DNA from: Qipengyuania atrilutea
Lineage (GTDB): Bacteria; Pseudomonadota; Alphaproteobacteria; Sphingomonadales; Sphingomonadaceae
Assembly: GCF_013370205.1 (NCBI RefSeq)
Contig: NZ_JABWGV010000002.1
Coordinates: 248,001-312,000 of the forward strand
Direction of reading: 5' to 3'
DNA length: 64,000 bases
Shown piece by piece: positions 54,726 to 63,213 of this stretch. Numbering within the stretch: the first letter of the stretch is position 1; the number at the start of each line of letters is the position of its first letter. Below the pieces are notes generated by a model. That model saw only the letters and a program-made list of their open reading frames with translations, was not told where the DNA came from and ran no database searches. The position numbers were made by a program, and so were the translations under genes.

Positions 54726-54970
54726 GAGGGGTCAACCTGCAGCTTGTACACTGCGTCCACGAGTTGACCGTAGTTCTCGATCTCGGCCTGCTGGTTCATC
54801 GAGATGATGATGTCGAACTCGTCCTCTATCTCGGCCACGAAATCCATCACCGTCAGGCTGTCGAATTCCAGGTCATTGGCAAAGGTCGTTTCGTCCGTGA
54901 TCGTCACACCCTTCTTGTTAAAGGGTTCGATCAGTTTCCTGATGCGGCGGTCGACTTCTGCGCGGTCCAT
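54722..54970 (-). CDS. Acyl carrier protein of the sphingolipid pathway
   Basis: An 82-residue acidic ACP with the phosphopantetheine serine in LEFDSLTVMDFVAEIEDEF. It lies before and overlaps spt, suggesting it presents the acyl chain to SPT, as reported for ACPs next to spt in alphaproteobacteria. The ATG at 54970 was chosen over one 7 codons upstream. Confidence 0.9.
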   Translation of the reverse strand: MDRAEVDRRIRKLIEPFNKKGVTITDETTFANDLEFDSLTVMDFVAEIEDEFDIIISMNQQAEIENYGQLVDAVYKLQVDPS

Positions 54971-55085
54971 TAGTGATCCTAAAACTTGCACATTGGCGCC
55001 CGTTCGGTGTCGAAGGGCTTATACGTGGGGGAAAGCGGTTTCGCGTAGCATTTGTCAAGTGAAGCGCGCCGCCGGCGCGCTGCTG

Positions 55086-55451
55086 TCAGGCGACGAACGT
55101 GCGCACGGCAGTCAGGAACGGGCCGATCGAAACGGGTTTCGCGAGGTACCCTTCCGCCCCGGCATCGCGGATGCGCTGCTCGTCTCCGGTTCCCGCGTAG
55201 GCCGTAACCGCCAGCACCGGCGTCGCAGCGAGACCGACATCGTTCTTCAGCGCCTCGATCAGTTCCAGTCCGCTGACATGGGGAAGCTGGATATCCATGA
55301 TGACCAGATGAGGCTTGAAATTATGCGCCGTTTCCAGCACGCGCTTTCCATCGGCGGCGGGTTCGACGACGAAACCGTTCGCTTTCAAAACGTCGCAGAA
55401 CAATTTTCGGTTCAGATCGTTATCTTCCACGACCAGGATGCGTTTTTCCAT
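55086..55451 (-). CDS. divK: DivK-family single-domain response regulator
   Basis: A 121-residue receiver with the phosphoacceptor Asp in PHLVIMDIQLPHVSGLELI, the acidic pair in VVEDNDLNRKLFCDVL and Lys in EGYLAKPVS. Text and size match DivK, which controls cell-cycle kinases. A GGGAA site lies 9 bases ahead of the second of two close ATGs, so the later start (MEKRILVVEDN) is used. It is divergent from the DUF3572 gene. Confidence 0.9.
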   Translation of the reverse strand: MEKRILVVEDNDLNRKLFCDVLKANGFVVEPAADGKRVLETAHNFKPHLVIMDIQLPHVSGLELIEALKNDVGLAATPVLAVTAYAGTGDEQRIRDAGAEGYLAKPVSIGPFLTAVRTFVA

Positions 55452-55525
55452 TGTGGACATTTCCCGATCTACCGAAAATTTAAGCTGCTGTAAGGACGAG
55501 CACAATTCATTCTCCAACGCAATCC

Positions 55526-55792
55526 GTGCCTGAAGGCGAAGTTCCCGAACCCGAAGTCCTGTCGCTGTCGGCTTTAGGGTGGATACTACAGGACGAGCAG
55601 CGTGCCGAGCGTTTGCTTTCGCTGACCGGCCTGACCCCGGACCGGCTTCGGGATGCAATCGAAGACCGGGCGGTGCAGGTCGCTATCCTGGAGTTTCTGA
55701 CCGCGCACGAACCCGATCTTATCGCGGCATCGGTAGCGCTGGGCGTCGAACCTTCCGATCTTGTAATGGCCCATGCGGAGCTGTTGAAATGA
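55526..55792 (+). CDS. DUF3572 family protein
   Basis: An 88-residue helical protein: LSALGWILQDEQRAERLLSLTGLTPDRLRDAI and AILEFLTAHEPDLIAASVALGVEP. The family is found beside divK in alphaproteobacteria. Its GTG start has no clear ribosome-binding site. It overlaps the HAD gene in ATGA. Confidence 0.82.
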   Translation: MPEGEVPEPEVLSLSALGWILQDEQRAERLLSLTGLTPDRLRDAIEDRAVQVAILEFLTAHEPDLIAASVALGVEPSDLVMAHAELLK

Positions 55793-56448
55793 GCGCCGCG
55801 TCACGCCCCCTGATCGTGTCGGACTGCGACGAGGTGCTGCTGCACATGGTGTCGCATTTCAAGGACTGGCTTGCGGAAAGCCAAGGCGTTGATTTTACGC
55901 TCGAAGGCAACAATTTTGCCGACGCAATGCGCTGGCAGGAAAGCGGCGAGCCAGTGGGCGAAGAAGAGATCTGGCGGCTGCTCGGTCGCTTCTTCGACAC
56001 GGAGATGCCGCGGCAGATGGCCATTCCCGGCGCAATCGATGCGCTCAATTCGCTTGCCGAGATAGCGGACGTCGTGATCCTGACGAACCTCGTCGACAAG
56101 CGGCGCGAAATGCGCGCGCAGCAACTCGCCGAGCATGGGCTGAACGTCCGCGTCTTCACGAACCAGGGACCGAAAGGGCCAGCGCTCGCCGCGATCGTCG
56201 AAGAGTATCAGCCGAGCCATACAATTTTTATCGACGATCTTGCACAGCATCACCGGTCAGCAAAGGAAACGGTTGTCGGCATCACGACCCTGCATCTCTG
56301 CGGTGAGCCTATGCTCGCGCCGCATATCGACTGCGCTCACGTGGCCGGCGACGCGGATGCGCGGATCGATACTTGGGATGAAGCGCTACCGTGGATCAGG
56401 GCACAGCTGGAACGACAGGGCGCACTACAAGGCAAGGACGGACGATGA
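55789..56448 (+). CDS. HAD-superfamily hydrolase
   Basis: A 219-residue protein with HAD motif I (IVSDCDEVLLHM, D-x-D-E), motif II VVILTNLVDKRR, and a motif III/IV region GPKGPALAAIVEEYQPSHTIFIDDLAQHHRSA. The acidic pair DDL fits Mg binding. Substrate unknown. Coupled to DUF3572 before it and RidA after it by ATGA overlaps. Confidence 0.85.
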   Translation: MSAASRPLIVSDCDEVLLHMVSHFKDWLAESQGVDFTLEGNNFADAMRWQESGEPVGEEEIWRLLGRFFDTEMPRQMAIPGAIDALNSLAEIADVVILTNLVDKRREMRAQQLAEHGLNVRVFTNQGPKGPALAAIVEEYQPSHTIFIDDLAQHHRSAKETVVGITTLHLCGEPMLAPHIDCAHVAGDADARIDTWDEALPWIRAQLERQGALQGKDGR

Positions 56449-56900
56449 TCGAACAACGACTGAGCGAACTCGGTATCACGCTGCCGAAAGCCGCGGCTCC
56501 CGTGGCGAGTTACGTACCCGTGGTGGTGAGCAATGGCCTCGCCTACGTTTCGGGGCAGCTACCCTTCATCGGCGGCAATCTCGTTACCGGCCGGCTGGGC
56601 GATGACATTTCGACCGAGCGCGGCATGGAAGCGGCGCGGGCGTGTGCGTTGATGATCCTCGCGCAGCTCAAAGCGGCCGACATCGCGCTCGACAATGTCG
56701 AGCGGATCGTGAAACTCGGCGCATTCGTCAACTGTACGAACGATTTCGCTGACCAGCCGAAAGTGGCGAACGGTGCCTCCGACGTGATGTTCGAGATATT
56801 CGGCGATGCCGGACGCCATGCGCGCGCCGCAGTCGGCGTGCCAGCGCTGCCGCTTCATGCAGTAGTCGAAGTGGACGCGGTCATTGCATTGAAGGAGTGA
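56445..56900 (+). CDS. RidA-family reactive intermediate deaminase
   Basis: A 151-residue RidA/YjgF-fold protein. Motifs: VSNGLAYVSGQLPFIGGN, NVERIVKLGAFVNCTNDFADQPKV and RHARAAVGVPALPLHAVVEVDAVI with the conserved Arg. Such proteins hydrolyse reactive enamines from PLP enzymes. The start is in an ATGA overlap with the HAD gene. Confidence 0.9.
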   Translation: MIEQRLSELGITLPKAAAPVASYVPVVVSNGLAYVSGQLPFIGGNLVTGRLGDDISTERGMEAARACALMILAQLKAADIALDNVERIVKLGAFVNCTNDFADQPKVANGASDVMFEIFGDAGRHARAAVGVPALPLHAVVEVDAVIALKE

Positions 56901-56918
56901 TAACCCACCTCGTAACCG

Positions 56919-58052
56919 ATGAACGAAACCGGGTTAACAGCGAGGGTCGCGGAAAGCGTTTCCTCTTTCGATGCCGCCGCGTGGGATGCTCTCGATCCCG
57001 CCGGGAACCCGTTCACCAGCCACGCTTTCCTTTCGGCGCTCGAGGATTCGGGAAGCGTCGGACCGGGCACCGGCTGGCAAGCCGCCCCGCTGGTGATCGA
57101 GGATGGCGGCGAACTCCTCGCCGCATTGCCAACCTATCTCAAGGGTCATAGTCAGGGCGAATATGTCTTCGATCATGCCTGGGCCGATGCTTTCGAGCGG
57201 GCGGGCGGCGACTATTATCCGAAGCTGCAAATTTGTGCGCCGTTCACGCCCGCCACCGGACCGCGAATACTCACACGGCAAAGCGAACTGGCGGCGCCCC
57301 TTCTTTCCGCCGCCGAAGAGCTGTGCCGGCAGAACGATTTTTCTTCCGCCCACGCGACGTTTATCGAGCCAGATCAGGCGGACTGGTTCGCGGACAACGG
57401 CTGGCTCCTGCGACGTGACATCCAGTTCCACTGGACGAACGAGGGCTATGACGATTTCGCGGGATTTCTCGATGCACTCGCGTCACGTAAACGGAAGGCC
57501 CTACGCAAGGAACGTAGCGCGGCGCGGGAGCACGTCCGCATCGCGCGTCTGCGCGGCGACGAAATAAAGCCCGAGCACCGGGATGCGTTCTGGATATTCT
57601 ATCAGGATACCGGCGCGCGCAAATGGGGCACGCCGTACCTGACGCGCGAGGCCTTCGACCTGTTCGCCGAGCGGATGGGTGAGAAGCTGCTGATGGTGCT
57701 CGCCTTCGACGGGGACGAGCCGATTGCCGGGGCGCTCAACTTCATCGGACGCGAAGCCTTATACGGACGTTACTGGGGCTGCACGCGCGACGTGCGGTTC
57801 CTGCATTTCGAACTTTGCTACTACCAGGCAATCGATGCCGCGATCGAACTCCGGTTGAAGCGGGTCGAGGCAGGTGCGCAGGGCGGTCACAAACTCGCCC
57901 GCGGTTATGAGCCGGTGCAGACGATATCCGCGCACTGGATCGCCGATCCGGGCTTTCGCCGCGCTATCGCCGACTATCTCGAGCGCGAGCATGACGGCGT
58001 TGCGGGCGACCAGCTTATCCTGTCGCAGCGTACGCCGTTTCGGAAAGGCTAG
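56919..58052 (+). CDS. GNAT/FemAB-like protein (DUF482, peptidogalycan-type)
   Basis: A 377-residue protein of the DUF482 family: NPFTSHAFLSALEDSGSVGPGTGW, DHAWADAFERAGGDYYPKLQICAPFTP, YYQAIDAAIELRLKRVEAGAQGGHKLARGYEP and a C-terminal AIADYLERE. These have a GNAT fold and may transfer acyl or aminoacyl groups, but the substrate is not known. It follows RidA by 18 bases. Confidence 0.88.
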   Translation: MNETGLTARVAESVSSFDAAAWDALDPAGNPFTSHAFLSALEDSGSVGPGTGWQAAPLVIEDGGELLAALPTYLKGHSQGEYVFDHAWADAFERAGGDYYPKLQICAPFTPATGPRILTRQSELAAPLLSAAEELCRQNDFSSAHATFIEPDQADWFADNGWLLRRDIQFHWTNEGYDDFAGFLDALASRKRKALRKERSAAREHVRIARLRGDEIKPEHRDAFWIFYQDTGARKWGTPYLTREAFDLFAERMGEKLLMVLAFDGDEPIAGALNFIGREALYGRYWGCTRDVRFLHFELCYYQAIDAAIELRLKRVEAGAQGGHKLARGYEPVQTISAHWIADPGFRRAIADYLEREHDGVAGDQLILSQRTPFRKG

Positions 58053-58053
58053 C

Positions 58054-58380
58054 TCATGCCGCCTGCCGCCTGTCCTGACTAAGCCATTCGCGGGCCTGCC
58101 GCTGTGCTTCTGCGATCTCGCGCGCAGTCATTTCCTCGGCAATGTCCGCCCGGCATTGTGCTGCGTCTTCGTGACCCTTTGCCGCAGCAATGTTGAGCCA
58201 TTTGTGCGCTTCGATCATGTCACACGCTGCGCCGCCGCTTCCGGTCGAAAACGCCACGCCAAGATTGTAAAGCGCGTCCTCATCGCCGTTCCTGAAGCGA
58301 GCGATGCCGTCCGTAATGGCGGTCAAGCTGCCATGGTTCAGGCCAAGAACGGCGCCCCCTTCGATTTCCCTCAGTCCCAT
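58054..58380 (-). CDS. Small Sel1-like repeat protein
   Basis: A 108-residue helical protein with Sel1-type motifs (NLGVAFSTGSGGAACDMIEAHKWLNIAAAKGHEDAAQCRADIAEEM). No signal peptide. Likely a protein-interaction module. Its stop is 1 base from the convergent FemAB-like gene's stop. Confidence 0.8.
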   Translation of the reverse strand: MGLREIEGGAVLGLNHGSLTAITDGIARFRNGDEDALYNLGVAFSTGSGGAACDMIEAHKWLNIAAAKGHEDAAQCRADIAEEMTAREIAEAQRQAREWLSQDRRQAA

Positions 58381-58663
58381 TTCGCTGCCCCTTTTCTAGC
58401 GAATGCCGCCATGTCGTCCGGCAAGGGGCAAGTTGCGTGCCTATAGTCAATAAATGGTTAATCCCCGTTCTTTCAGGGCCGAAGCGCCGATCAAGTGTGA
58501 TTTTCTGTCCTCTATCGCATCGCAATCTGAAGCAATGAATTCGCGCCTTGTGCCTGTCTTCGCCTGTGCCTATACGCCGCGCCATCGCATGTCGGGGATT
58601 GCGAAAACGTGAGCTCGATGAGGTCGGATACGCGCAACGAACTTGCATTTGCTAAGGGGTGCC

Positions 58664-59122
58664 ATGACCCAGGGGTCAGCTAACGAAATCGAAGATCTCG
58701 ACGCTGCGAAACGGAAGCTTCCTGCTGATTATACGCCGCAGGACGACGACGATTATATGGGCGAGCAGCAAAAGGAATATTTCCGCGTTCTGCTGCTCGA
58801 GTGGAAGAGATCGATCTACGCTGCCGCTTCGCAGACGCTCCAATCCCTTCAGGACGGACCGATCCGCGAGGCCGACCTGAATGACCGCGCGTCGAGTGAA
58901 ACGGACTGGGGCATCGAACTGCGCACCCGCGACCGGCAGCGCAAGCTCATTTCAAAGATCGATGCAGCGCTCCGGCGGATCGACCGGGACGAGTACGGCT
59001 ACTGCGAAGTGACCGGCGATCCTATTGGTATCGGACGCCTGATCGCGCGTCCGGTTGCGACGATGACGGTCGAGGCCCAGCAGGCGCACGAGCGGCGGGA
59101 AAAGATCTCGCGCGACGATTGA
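58664..59122 (+). CDS. dksA: DksA-family RNA polymerase-binding transcription factor, single-cysteine type
   Basis: A 152-residue protein with DksA text: DDYMGEQQKEYFRVLLLEWKRSI, the coiled-coil tip NDRASSETDWG and YGYCEVTGDPIGIGRLIARP. It works with ppGpp on RNA polymerase. Where classical DksA has four zinc cysteines (CxxC and CxxC), this one has only one (C, then T; T, then A). Single-cysteine DksA proteins are known in alphaproteobacteria such as Rhodobacter sphaeroides. The ATG has AAGGGG ahead of it. Confidence 0.9.
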   Translation: MTQGSANEIEDLDAAKRKLPADYTPQDDDDYMGEQQKEYFRVLLLEWKRSIYAAASQTLQSLQDGPIREADLNDRASSETDWGIELRTRDRQRKLISKIDAALRRIDRDEYGYCEVTGDPIGIGRLIARPVATMTVEAQQAHERREKISRDD

Positions 59123-59292
59123 TGCAGCGGCTGGTTTGTCCCGTTTTCGGACAAGCCTAAGTTCGCATCCCGTTGCTATTACTTTTTGTTAGTATTCTCC
59201 ACATAACCAGCTTCTTGTTTGGTTACCAATCGGTATCACATGGTTTATGCAAAGCAGGTGCGGCCCTGATTTTTGCATCGGAGACTAGAACA

Positions 59293-59673
59293 ATGGCAGG
59301 GGTCGATACGAGGAACGTTGCGCGGGACAGCTTGTTCATGCTGGCCGACATCACCCTCGAAAGTAACTCACGGAAATACAGGGTGAAAGTCCGTAACCTT
59401 TCGCCGCGTGGTATGATGGGCGAAGGTGATCTTCCGATTGCACGCGGTTCGCGTTTGACGATCGATTTCCGCGATGCCGGGGAAGCGACAGGCTCGGTTG
59501 CCTGGATCGAAGGCGCCCGGTTCGGAATCGCCTTTGAGGAAGAAATCGATATGGACGCTGTGCGCAATTCGATGCGATCGAAAGCGCCACAATCGCTGGA
59601 TGTACCCGCCCCGCGCTATTCGCAGGGCTCGTATTACAAGTCTGTCGACCGCAGCAAGGTGCGCACGGTCTAG
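59293..59673 (+). CDS. PilZ-domain protein
   Basis: A 126-residue protein with a PilZ-like pattern: YRVKVRNLSPRGMMGEGDLPIARGSRLTIDFR and GSVAWIEGARFGIAFEEEIDM. The canonical RxxxR motif that binds cyclic di-GMP is replaced or absent; an N-terminal ARDSLFMLADITL is the closest text. It may have lost or altered c-di-GMP binding. The start was taken as MAGVDTRNVARDS. Confidence 0.82.
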   Translation: MAGVDTRNVARDSLFMLADITLESNSRKYRVKVRNLSPRGMMGEGDLPIARGSRLTIDFRDAGEATGSVAWIEGARFGIAFEEEIDMDAVRNSMRSKAPQSLDVPAPRYSQGSYYKSVDRSKVRTV

Positions 59674-59756
59674 CGATAGCCGCTAAACGGCGGTGATTTC
59701 GGGCGGCCAGCAACGGTTTGACTGCCCCTTTCCGGTTTCGGTGCTACAGGCGCTGC

Positions 59757-61271
59757 ATGATGCGATTCAGCGCCCGTCCTATTTCGCTGTTGCTCGCCGC
59801 GATGCTTGGCGCCTGCACGCCCGCCGCCGACGAGGGGGCTGTCGATATTGCGGTTCTCGGCGCATCGCCGGACTTTGAGGATAGCTCGCTGCGCCTTTCG
59901 GAGGCGGACGCGCATATTCGCGCCGCTACCACGCAAGGGCTCGTCACCATGGACACTGCCGGTCAAATCGTGCCGGCGCTCGCGGAACGCTGGATCGTTA
60001 CCGACGACGGCACGAGTTACATCTTCAGATTGCGCGAACGCAATTGGCCCGATGGTGAGCCGCTGACCGGAGAGCAGGTACGCCGCCAATTGGAAGCCCT
60101 GCGGCGCGAACTCGCGGGCACCTCGCTCGGCGCGGACCTCGCCATCATCGACGACATCAGGGCGATGACCGGGCGTGTCGTCGAGATCCGGCTCACTCGC
60201 CCGATGCCGCAATTCCTGCGGCTTCTCGCACAGCCAGAGTTGGGCATCCGGATGGGCGGCATCAGCCTCGGTCCGATGGCAAGGCTTACGCGGCAGACCG
60301 GAGTGGGGCGAGAGGTTTCGGCCGATACCGGCACGGACCAGCTGACGCTTTATCCGATTCCGCCGACCGAACGTGGATTCGCCCGGCAGCCGGATTGGGA
60401 AGAACTGGTGCGCCCGGTCGAAGCACATTTCCTAACTCCGGAGGCAGCAGTCCAGGCGTTCACAAGCGGTGAGCTGGAAGTAGTGCTGGGAGGGACTCTT
60501 CCCACGCTTCCGTTGGTCAATGCCGGCCCGCTGTCGCGCGGCAACGTGCGTCTCGACGCGGCGGTCGGGCTGTTCGGCCTCGACGTAATGGAAGCCTCCG
60601 GCTTTCTCGCGGCAGCAGAAAACCGGGAGTCGCTAAACATGGCGATCGACCGGGAGACATTGCTTGCGCCGTTCAACATTGCCGGCTGGAGTCCGCGTTT
60701 GAGCGCGGTTCCGACATTCGCCGATACGGCGCCAGCAGCCGATCAAGACCCGGCCTGGTATTCCTTGCCGCTGGAGGAGCGGATCGTAATCGCCTCTGCC
60801 CGCGTCGCGGCATGGGAAAGCAGCACGGGCGAGGAGGCGAGCGTGAGGATCGCACTGCCCGACGGGCCCGGCAGTGATCTGCTGTTCCGTGAAATTGCAC
60901 GCGACTGGGCCGAAATCGGAGTGACTTCCGTGCGCGTCGCGGCTGGAGAGAATGCGGACCTGGAACTGCGCGACCGCGTTGCACGCTACGATTCCGAGCG
61001 CTGGTATCTCAATCAGTTCAACTGCGCCTACACGCAGGCGATTTGCTCGGAAGAGGCAGACATTCTGGTCAACCAGTCGATAAGGGCGACGGACCCACAA
61101 GTGGTTCGCCTTCTGCTCGACGAGGCAGAGGCGTTGCTGACGGAGCAGAACGGGTTCATTTCGCTCGGAACCCCCATCCGCTGGTCGCTGGTTCGCGGAA
61201 ATATTGCCGGTTTTCAGGAGAACCAATGGGCCGCCCACCCGTTATTTCCCTTGTCCGGCGCGCCCATTTGA
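59757..61271 (+). CDS. Family-5 ABC solute-binding lipoprotein (orphan)
   Basis: A 504-residue protein with a lipobox (LLLAAMLGAC, about residue 20) and the SBP_bac_5 layout seen in peptide-binding proteins: TTQGLVTMDTAGQIVPALAERWIVTDDGTSYIFRLRERNWPDGEPLTGEQVRRQLEAL. No ABC permease or ATPase genes are adjacent, so it is an orphan. Two ATGs are adjacent; the first is used. Confidence 0.85.
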   Translation: MMRFSARPISLLLAAMLGACTPAADEGAVDIAVLGASPDFEDSSLRLSEADAHIRAATTQGLVTMDTAGQIVPALAERWIVTDDGTSYIFRLRERNWPDGEPLTGEQVRRQLEALRRELAGTSLGADLAIIDDIRAMTGRVVEIRLTRPMPQFLRLLAQPELGIRMGGISLGPMARLTRQTGVGREVSADTGTDQLTLYPIPPTERGFARQPDWEELVRPVEAHFLTPEAAVQAFTSGELEVVLGGTLPTLPLVNAGPLSRGNVRLDAAVGLFGLDVMEASGFLAAAENRESLNMAIDRETLLAPFNIAGWSPRLSAVPTFADTAPAADQDPAWYSLPLEERIVIASARVAAWESSTGEEASVRIALPDGPGSDLLFREIARDWAEIGVTSVRVAAGENADLELRDRVARYDSERWYLNQFNCAYTQAICSEEADILVNQSIRATDPQVVRLLLDEAEALLTEQNGFISLGTPIRWSLVRGNIAGFQENQWAAHPLFPLSGAPI

Positions 61272-61293
61272 CGCGCCTAACGCGGAGGGAGCC

Positions 61294-61746
61294 ATGCCGA
61301 ACGAACCGATCGAAAACCGCAGGCCTGACGAGAAAACGCAGGCCGGACCGAGGCCGATGGGCTTCGAATTGCCGATGGGCAGCGATCCGGTATCTATCCG
61401 CAAGCGAATAGAGGCGCTCGAGCACCTGCTTGAGCGAAGCTTCCACCTGCCCGGAACGAAATACCCGATCGGTCTCGATTCGATCATCGGCCTCGTACCC
61501 GTCGTGGGCGATTTCATCAGCGCAGGCCTCGGCGCCTATATCGTCTGGGAAGCGCGCAATCTTGGGCTGCCGAAGTGGAAACTGTGGCGCATGGGCGGAC
61601 ATATCGCGTTCGACACGGCTATTGGCGCGGTGCCACTGGTCGGCGATGCCTTTGACGTCGTCTACAAGTCGAATACGAAGAACCTGCGCATCATCAAGAA
61701 GCACCTCGACAAGCATCATCCCGAAACGCGCATTATCGAGGGTTAA
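61294..61746 (+). CDS. DUF4112 family protein
   Basis: A 150-residue protein with DUF4112 text: IEALEHLLERSFHLPGTKYPIGLDSIIGLVPVVGDFISAGLGAYIVWEAR and FDTAIGAVPLVGDAFDVVYKSNTKNLRIIKKHL. Two hydrophobic segments with repeated (V/L)PxVGDx motifs indicate membrane association. Function unknown. GGAGGGA is ahead of the start. Confidence 0.88.
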   Translation: MPNEPIENRRPDEKTQAGPRPMGFELPMGSDPVSIRKRIEALEHLLERSFHLPGTKYPIGLDSIIGLVPVVGDFISAGLGAYIVWEARNLGLPKWKLWRMGGHIAFDTAIGAVPLVGDAFDVVYKSNTKNLRIIKKHLDKHHPETRIIEG

Positions 61747-61783
61747 TTTAGACGATGCGCCGTTTCGCGTTATAGCGCCCGCC

Positions 61784-62575
61784 ATGACGCAGGACATCAC
61801 TTACACCGCCTACCTCGATCTCGACCGCATATTGTCGGCGCAGCATCCGCGCGGCGACACCCATGACGAGATGCTCTTCATCATCGTCCACCAAGCGAGC
61901 GAACTATGGCTGAAGCTGTGCCTGCACGAGCTCACCGCTGCGCGCGAATTGATCGCTGCCGACGATCTGAGGCCCGCGTTCAAGATGCTGGCGCGGGTCG
62001 CTCGGGCGCAGGGACAGCTCATCGCAAGCTGGGACGTCCTCTCGACCATGACGCCGCACGATTACTCGCGGCTGCGGCCCCATCTGGGTACCTCCTCCGG
62101 CTTCCAGTCCGCGCAGTACCGGCTGATGGAATTTATGCTCGGGGGGCGAAATCCCGACCACGTGACGATGCACGAGGCTACGCCGGAAGTGGCGGAAAAG
62201 CTTCGCGAGGAGCTCGATCGGCCGAGCATCTACGACGAATCGGTGCGGTTGCTCGCCCGGCGCGGCCTCGCCATTCCTGCCGAAGTGCTGGAGCGCGACA
62301 CGCACGGGGAGTGGCAGCAATCGGACGCTGTGGAAGCCGCTTGGGCCGACGTGTACCGCCATCCGAACAGGCTTTGGGATCTATACGAACTCGCCGAAAA
62401 GCTGGTCGATCTCGAATATCATTTTCAGCGTTGGCGCTTCGGCCATCTGAAAACGGTCGAGCGGATTATCGGCTTCAAGAAAGGCACCGGCGGGACGCCC
62501 GGCGTGCCCTATCTCGCGGGCGTTCTGAAGCAGGCGTTCTTCCCCGAACTTCTGAGCGTAAGGACGGCGATATGA
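61784..62575 (+). CDS. kynA: Tryptophan 2,3-dioxygenase
   Basis: A 263-residue heme enzyme, first step of the kynurenine pathway (tryptophan to N-formylkynurenine). Family text: YTAYLDLDRILSAQHP, FIIVHQASELWLKLCLHEL, PHLGTSSGFQSAQYRLMEFMLGG and LEYHFQRWRFGHLKTVERIIGFKKGTGGTPG. It begins the kyn operon and overlaps kynB in ATGA. Confidence 0.95.
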   Translation: MTQDITYTAYLDLDRILSAQHPRGDTHDEMLFIIVHQASELWLKLCLHELTAARELIAADDLRPAFKMLARVARAQGQLIASWDVLSTMTPHDYSRLRPHLGTSSGFQSAQYRLMEFMLGGRNPDHVTMHEATPEVAEKLREELDRPSIYDESVRLLARRGLAIPAEVLERDTHGEWQQSDAVEAAWADVYRHPNRLWDLYELAEKLVDLEYHFQRWRFGHLKTVERIIGFKKGTGGTPGVPYLAGVLKQAFFPELLSVRTAI

Positions 62576-63213
62576 CGAGCTGGAAGTCGCAGCGGCGGAT
62601 CTGGGACATTTCGCAAACGCTCCGGCCCGGCCTTCCGGTATGGCCCGGCGATACGAACTTCTCGTTCGAGCGCACCTGGCGGATGGAAGACGGCTCGCCG
62701 GTCAATGTCGGGCGAATGACGATGAGTACGCATTCGGGCACGCACGCCGATGCTCCGCTGCATTATGCGGCAGACGGAGCGGATGCGGCTTCGCTCGAAT
62801 TCGATCCCTACATCGGCGAATGCCTGGTCATCGACGCGCGAAATGTAACCGGCGATATCGACGTCGGCGACCTGCCCGATCTCGAAAGCGCCGACCGTGT
62901 CCTGTTTCGCACCTTTGAGAGCTTCCCGCACGGTGAGTGGCGGGAAGACTTCAAGGCAATCGAAGCCGATGCGATTCGCTGGATGGCGGTGCAGGGGGTG
63001 AAGCTGATCGGAACCGACGCGCCGTCGGTGGATCCGCAGAACTCGAAAACGATGGATGCGCACAAGGCCATTCTCGCGGAGGATATGCGGATCCTCGAAG
63101 GGCTGGTTCTCGATGACGTTCCCGCCGGGCGCTACGAACTCATTGCCCTGCCGCTGAAGATTGCGGGCGGGGACGCGGGGTTATGCCGCGCGATCCTGCG
63201 GGAACTGACATGA
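62572..63213 (+). CDS. kynB: Kynurenine formamidase
   Basis: A 213-residue cyclase-family hydrolase turning N-formylkynurenine into kynurenine. It has the zinc-binding HSGTHADAPLHY motif, WPGDTNFSFE and IGTDAPSVDP. Coupled to kynA and kynU by ATGA overlaps. Confidence 0.94.
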   Translation: MTSWKSQRRIWDISQTLRPGLPVWPGDTNFSFERTWRMEDGSPVNVGRMTMSTHSGTHADAPLHYAADGADAASLEFDPYIGECLVIDARNVTGDIDVGDLPDLESADRVLFRTFESFPHGEWREDFKAIEADAIRWMAVQGVKLIGTDAPSVDPQNSKTMDAHKAILAEDMRILEGLVLDDVPAGRYELIALPLKIAGGDAGLCRAILRELT

